Assembly: GCA_031254175.1 (NCBI GenBank)
Contig: JAIRUY010000256.1
Coordinates: forward strand, 1 to 8,431
DNA from: Treponema sp.
GTDB taxonomy: Bacteria > Spirochaetota > Spirochaetia > Treponematales > Breznakiellaceae
Direction of reading: 5' to 3'
Length of the DNA stretch: 8,431 bases
Shown here: piece by piece, positions 5,257-8,431 of the stretch
Layout: each line of letters starts with the position of its first letter
Position numbering within the stretch: position 1 is the stretch's first letter
The notes under the pieces: generated by a model
Database searches by the model: none
Told to the model about the DNA's origin: nothing
What the model saw: the letters and a program-made list of their open reading frames with translations, nothing else
Program-made: the position numbers and the translations under genes

Positions 5257-6418
5257 AAGGGCAAGTGTACTCATCTTGCTTGTTTTTTTATCCCCAAGCC
5301 TTTTTGGAGACCCGGCTGTTTTACAAACATATATGCAGCGTTTTAACAGGGGAGATATGACTGTAAAAGCGCAAACGCTGCGAAGCGCCGCTTCAGACAA
5401 CAGGTTAAATGAATCTGCCGGTCTTTTATTTGAATATGCCCTGAACTATGCGCTTGAGAATTACATACACATGGATAATTTATCCGGCATGAACAATATA
5501 ATCGATCTTTCCGTTCGGGGTCTGCGAAACACATCAGGCGGAAATCATAATCTTATGTGGAGACTCTTTCTGGAATACCCTGAAACCAGTGTCAGAGCCA
5601 GAATAATGGTTGCCTTGGGAACTCTTGGAAAAAACGACGGGTATATAATCAATAATATAAATAACTACCTGACGGAAATGAATTATTTATTTCTGTCCGG
5701 AAACAATATAGATTATCAGATCGTTTCAGCCTGCATTGCCGCATTAATGGAACTGGGTGACAGTTCCTCATATCCTGTGCTTTTTTCTGTAATGTGCGCA
5801 GGTTATCCGGAAGTGATTGCTTCCGAAGCAAGTGGGGCAATTGATCAGATTGACGGAAACCTGAAACAGTTTCTGTACAACATTATTGAAAGAAATCCGC
5901 CGGAAGAAAAATTTATAGCTTTTAAAGCCGGAATGAACAGCGATCGATTAAGTTCCTCTGAGCGCGGGCAACTTGCGGAATTTGCGCTTCAACAAGCGCT
6001 TGCCGCTTACGGAGACAATGCCGATTTAAGGGCAATGCGTTACTCTGCAATTTGGACTCTTACTTATCTCAGATGGACAAGCGCAAGTACGCTGGCCATA
6101 GATCATTACTTCCGGGTATTGGAGGACTACGTTAAAGGCGATGTATCCAAGACCAGATTAATAGAAGCAATCGCGTGTCTTGGCGCGGTTGGAAACTCGG
6201 ATGCCGCTTTAGTGCTTGGATTGCAGCTGGGTCTAATAAATTCCGGAACAGAAGGAACAAGGCTTTTTGACACAGACATTACCATTACGATTATTCAGGC
6301 TTTGGGTCTTATCGGCTCCAGTTCTGTCTATGATCATTTGCTCTATACAAGTATTTTTTCCGGCAATGACAACATCAGAGCCGCGGCAAAGGAGGCAATA
6401 AACCAGCTAAAATGGTAA
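5249..6418 (+). CDS. Exported HEAT-like repeat protein, function unknown
   Basis: The product has 389 residues. Residues 1-20 are a signal peptide: basic TKR, a hydrophobic core (ASVLILLVFLSPSLFG), then DP; there is no lipobox Cys. The rest is mostly helical with recurring HEAT-like helix pairs, for example SVRARIMVALGTLG (114-127), QIVSACIAALMELGD (157-171), RLIEAIACLGAVG (303-315), ITITIIQALGLIGSSS (344-359) and IRAAAKEAINQL (376-387). Such repeats build a curved scaffold for protein contacts, and export places it in the periplasm or outer envelope. The frame is open from 5144, but the ATG at 5249 has GGAGG six bases upstream and starts the signal peptide cleanly, so it is preferred. It overlaps the PilZ stop by 8 bp and the comEC start by 7 bp, indicating translational coupling. 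A periplasmic partner of the downstream ComEC-like channel is conceivable but only inferred from position. Confidence 0.75.
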   Translation: MTKRASVLILLVFLSPSLFGDPAVLQTYMQRFNRGDMTVKAQTLRSAASDNRLNESAGLLFEYALNYALENYIHMDNLSGMNNIIDLSVRGLRNTSGGNHNLMWRLFLEYPETSVRARIMVALGTLGKNDGYIINNINNYLTEMNYLFLSGNNIDYQIVSACIAALMELGDSSSYPVLFSVMCAGYPEVIASEASGAIDQIDGNLKQFLYNIIERNPPEEKFIAFKAGMNSDRLSSSERGQLAEFALQQALAAYGDNADLRAMRYSAIWTLTYLRWTSASTLAIDHYFRVLEDYVKGDVSKTRLIEAIACLGAVGNSDAALVLGLQLGLINSGTEGTRLFDTDITITIIQALGLIGSSSVYDHLLYTSIFSGNDNIRAAAKEAINQLKW

Positions 6419-7896
6419 ATGCTTTAACTCCGCTGTTATGCGCTGCTATTGGCGCCGCTTTTGGCTATTACTGTTTCGGCAATCTGCCTCCTGCCCGGCT
6501 TCTTGCCATTGCGGTAATTCTTATTATTATTCTTTGTTTTTTCAGAGTACTGGCTGATGTTTCGCGCACTTCATGGAAAATAATTTTACACAAAAGCGCC
6601 GCATTCGCCGCCGGGATCTGCCTTGGTATATGTGCATTTAACTCAGGAAAAAATGTTTTAAAGTTTGGAATCCTTGAAAACAATATAACAGCCCTGACCG
6701 GAGTCTTGCTTGAAGACCCCAGATTAATTTCGGGCTCCGCAGGAAACGTGCGGGCAATGGCTGTTATATCGCTGAGAGAAGCTGCCGGCGGCGGCATCAG
6801 AGCAAGCAGCAGCGGAGAGCTGACAATTTTCCTACCGGAAGACAACGCATTAAAAATCAGGGAATTCGGGAGAGGAACGACAATCTTTGCAGAAGGCAGA
6901 CTTCGTGCAGATAATTCCGGCGGCTTCGGCCGGACATTTTCTGCCGAATCATTGCATGTTGTTAAACAAGCGCCGGCAATCGAACGCATACGCACAAACA
7001 CAAGGCTGCAGCGGATTCAACGGGTTGAAGGAAAAAGCTGGGGCGGGCTCGCGCTTGCCATGCTTGTCGGCATTAGGGACAATCTGGACACAGATATTAC
7101 AGCATTGTTCAGAAGCGCCGGCCTTTCCTACATTCTGGCGCTTTCAGGAATGCACCTTGCTGTAATAACGGCGTTAATTGCTTTTGTTTTAAAAAAACCG
7201 CTGGGATTAAAGGCCGCTTCGATTGTTGGAGCCGTTTTTATATTGTTCTACTGTTTTCTTGTGGGGCCGATGCCAAGTCTGAACCGTGCGGCTCTTATGT
7301 ATCTTCTGGGAGTCCTTGCGGTATTTGGAGCCTTGCCAAAACAGTCAATGTCCATTCTTGCGCTGTCTTTTTTAATTCAGATTGTCATTACTCCTGCTGC
7401 CGGAAATACAATTTCTTTTATTCTTTCATATCTGGCAATGATCGGCATTCTGGTTATAGCGAAAGCGTTTATTTCGTTATTTTCTGGAAAAATTCCCGGC
7501 TTTCTGCTGCAGCCGCTGTCCATCTCTTCCGGGGCATTTTTGGCAACTGCAGGCGTTTGCTGCTATACCTTTGGCTATATCGCTCCGGCGGGAATTATAA
7601 CAGGACTCGTTATTGTTCCTGCAACTACAGTATTTATGATAGGCTCGATATTATGGCTTCTTCTGGACATGATTTCGCTCAATGCGTTTTCGGTTTCCGG
7701 TATTTTAGATTTACCTCTGTCTCTGCTGTATCAGCTAATGGAAAAAACTGCTTTTATCGGGGGTTTGATTCCGGGCATTCAAACATCCAAGCCCTTTTTG
7801 GTACTGCTGCTTTCCATTGTTCTGTCACTGTCAATAATTATTCTGGATTACAGAGCGCGTATTATGCGGCTCAGGCTAAAACCATTTTATGATTAA
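6412..7896 (+). CDS. comEC: ComEC/Rec2-family competence membrane protein lacking the metallo-beta-lactamase domain
   Basis: ComEC forms the inner-membrane channel that passes single-stranded DNA during natural transformation. This 494-residue product starts with N-terminal membrane helices (about 5-75). An extracytoplasmic OB-like region follows at about 92-185 (DUF4131 type), then the Competence domain at about 208-475 with the hallmark SAGLSYILALSGMHLAVITALI (235-256) and a matching ISFILSYLAMIGIL (334-347). It ends in a hydrophobic helix and basic tail (RARIMRLRLKPFYD). Full-length ComEC proteins usually have 700-800 residues with a C-terminal metallo-beta-lactamase-like nuclease domain; here the stop comes directly after the last helix and the next gene begins at once, so that domain is absent rather than frameshifted. 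ATG 6412 overlaps the preceding stop. An AAGGAGG lies 16 bases upstream, rather far, so coupling probably matters. DNA uptake in this organism is not shown. Confidence 0.85.
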   Translation: MVNALTPLLCAAIGAAFGYYCFGNLPPARLLAIAVILIIILCFFRVLADVSRTSWKIILHKSAAFAAGICLGICAFNSGKNVLKFGILENNITALTGVLLEDPRLISGSAGNVRAMAVISLREAAGGGIRASSSGELTIFLPEDNALKIREFGRGTTIFAEGRLRADNSGGFGRTFSAESLHVVKQAPAIERIRTNTRLQRIQRVEGKSWGGLALAMLVGIRDNLDTDITALFRSAGLSYILALSGMHLAVITALIAFVLKKPLGLKAASIVGAVFILFYCFLVGPMPSLNRAALMYLLGVLAVFGALPKQSMSILALSFLIQIVITPAAGNTISFILSYLAMIGILVIAKAFISLFSGKIPGFLLQPLSISSGAFLATAGVCCYTFGYIAPAGIITGLVIVPATTVFMIGSILWLLLDMISLNAFSVSGILDLPLSLLYQLMEKTAFIGGLIPGIQTSKPFLVLLLSIVLSLSIIILDYRARIMRLRLKPFYD

Positions 7897-8431
7897 TTAT
7901 AACTCAGCGTCCGCCCTGCGCGTTTTTCTTGACAAGGAAGGCCTTGGTATGCGCAAGAAATACGGCCAGAACTTTTTAATTAACCCCGCAGCAAGGCTGG
8001 CTCTTGCGGAAGCGCTTGCCTGCAAAACCGGAGACGAAGTTTGGGAAATCGGACCCGGGCTTGGCGCAATGACAGCCATACTTCTTGAAAAGGGATTTTT
8101 TGTGCACGCTTTCGAAATTGACGCAGGATTTATCAGAGTGTTAAAAACACTGTTTGCCGAAGAAAAAAACTTCAATCTGATTGAAGGCGATGTGATGAAA
8201 ACCTGGAGTGCGAAAAAAGCCGTGGAGCAAAAGCGGCGAGCGCAGTTTCTTTTGGGAAATCTGCCCTACAATATCGCTGCGGTACTGTTGGCTTCTCTGA
8301 TTGAGCAGCGGCGCTTGTTTAAGCGTATAGTAGTTACGGTGCAGCGCGAAGTTGCCCGGCGTATGGCAGCAAAACCCGGTTCAGCCGATTATTCTTCATT
8401 TTCGGTTCTCTGTGCTTCTGCCTACCATGTT
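7889..8431 (+). CDS. rsmA: 16S rRNA (adenine1518-N6/adenine1519-N6)-dimethyltransferase, 3' end cut by window
   Basis: KsgA/RsmA uses S-adenosylmethionine to dimethylate two adjacent adenines in the 3' terminal loop of 16S rRNA, a late check in 30S ribosome assembly. The visible 181 residues carry the family motifs in order: RKKYGQNFLINP (22-33), SAM motif I WEIGPGLGAMT (52-62), acidic motif II FEID (75-78), EGDVM (99-103), catalytic GNLPYN (123-128) and VQREVARRMAAKPGSADYSSFSVL (151-174). About 90-110 residues, the C-terminal helical domain, lie beyond the window. The start at 7889 gives a 20-residue lead before MRKK, normal for the family; the Met at residue 21 is a less likely start. The gene overlaps comEC by 8 bp and has only a weak AGG upstream, so it is probably translationally coupled. 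An essential-type housekeeping gene at the end of this operon means the structured leader could affect its expression too. Confidence 0.95.
   Translation, partial: MINYNSASALRVFLDKEGLGMRKKYGQNFLINPAARLALAEALACKTGDEVWEIGPGLGAMTAILLEKGFFVHAFEIDAGFIRVLKTLFAEEKNFNLIEGDVMKTWSAKKAVEQKRRAQFLLGNLPYNIAAVLLASLIEQRRLFKRIVVTVQREVARRMAAKPGSADYSSFSVLCASAYHV

Noticed and set aside
4891..5400. 169-codon minus-strand frame across the PilZ/HEAT junction
   Set aside because: It is antisense to two well-supported coupled genes, and its Cys-rich odd composition is typical of shadow frames.
6468..7001. 177-codon minus-strand frame inside comEC
   Set aside because: It is an antisense shadow of a motif-complete comEC and has no family likeness.
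1..8431. tRNA, rRNA, CRISPR, insertion sequence or prophage genes
   Set aside because: I looked for cloverleaf-like sequences, regularly spaced repeats and transposase motifs and saw none.

Overview
The window looks like spirochaete chromosome, most likely from the Treponema group. This is inferred from the gene set and protein style: a membrane-anchored two-domain PilZ protein, an exported HEAT-like protein, a short ComEC and KsgA in one run, with a KsgA N-terminus of treponemal style. No rRNA, tRNA, CRISPR array, transposase or phage gene was seen. Nearly all of the sequence is accounted for by eight genes, two of them cut by the window edges.

Left block (1-3873, all minus strand). In transcription order it holds a CPBP-family intramembrane protease with a TTG start (3873-3226), a protein-L-isoaspartate methyltransferase with an N-terminal signal/anchor and a long extra domain (3146-2103), a membrane-anchored LysM + PKD + C39-like cysteine peptidase (1968-235), and the first 56 codons of a small membrane-anchored protein (168 to the window edge). 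The gaps are 79, 134 and 66 bp, and promoter-like sequences lie in or next to them, so this is a loose cluster rather than a tight operon. Three of the four products act on proteins (two peptidases and a protein-repair methyltransferase) and all four carry hydrophobic N-termini, which suggests envelope protein processing or maintenance.

Divergent spacer (3874-4149, 276 bp). It holds a good sigma70-type promoter facing right (3962-3990) and a 117-bp structured element (4018-4134). The element has near-perfect 10-bp terminal inverted repeats and three consecutive hairpins, and it would lie in the 5' leader of the right-hand operon. A 19-bp piece of its left end recurs at 3909-3927. This MITE/REP-like element is the least ordinary thing in the window.

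Right block (4150-8431, all plus strand). Four genes overlap by 7-8 bp each and so form one translationally coupled operon: a PilZ (cyclic-di-GMP receptor) protein with a YcgR-like domain, an exported HEAT-like repeat protein, a ComEC/Rec2-type membrane protein without the usual C-terminal metallo-beta-lactamase domain, and KsgA/RsmA, cut by the window end.

I see no clearly new multi-gene system. The best leads are the structured leader element, the exported isoaspartyl methyltransferase, the LysM-PKD-C39 architecture and the tight coupling of a c-di-GMP receptor to a ComEC-like channel.
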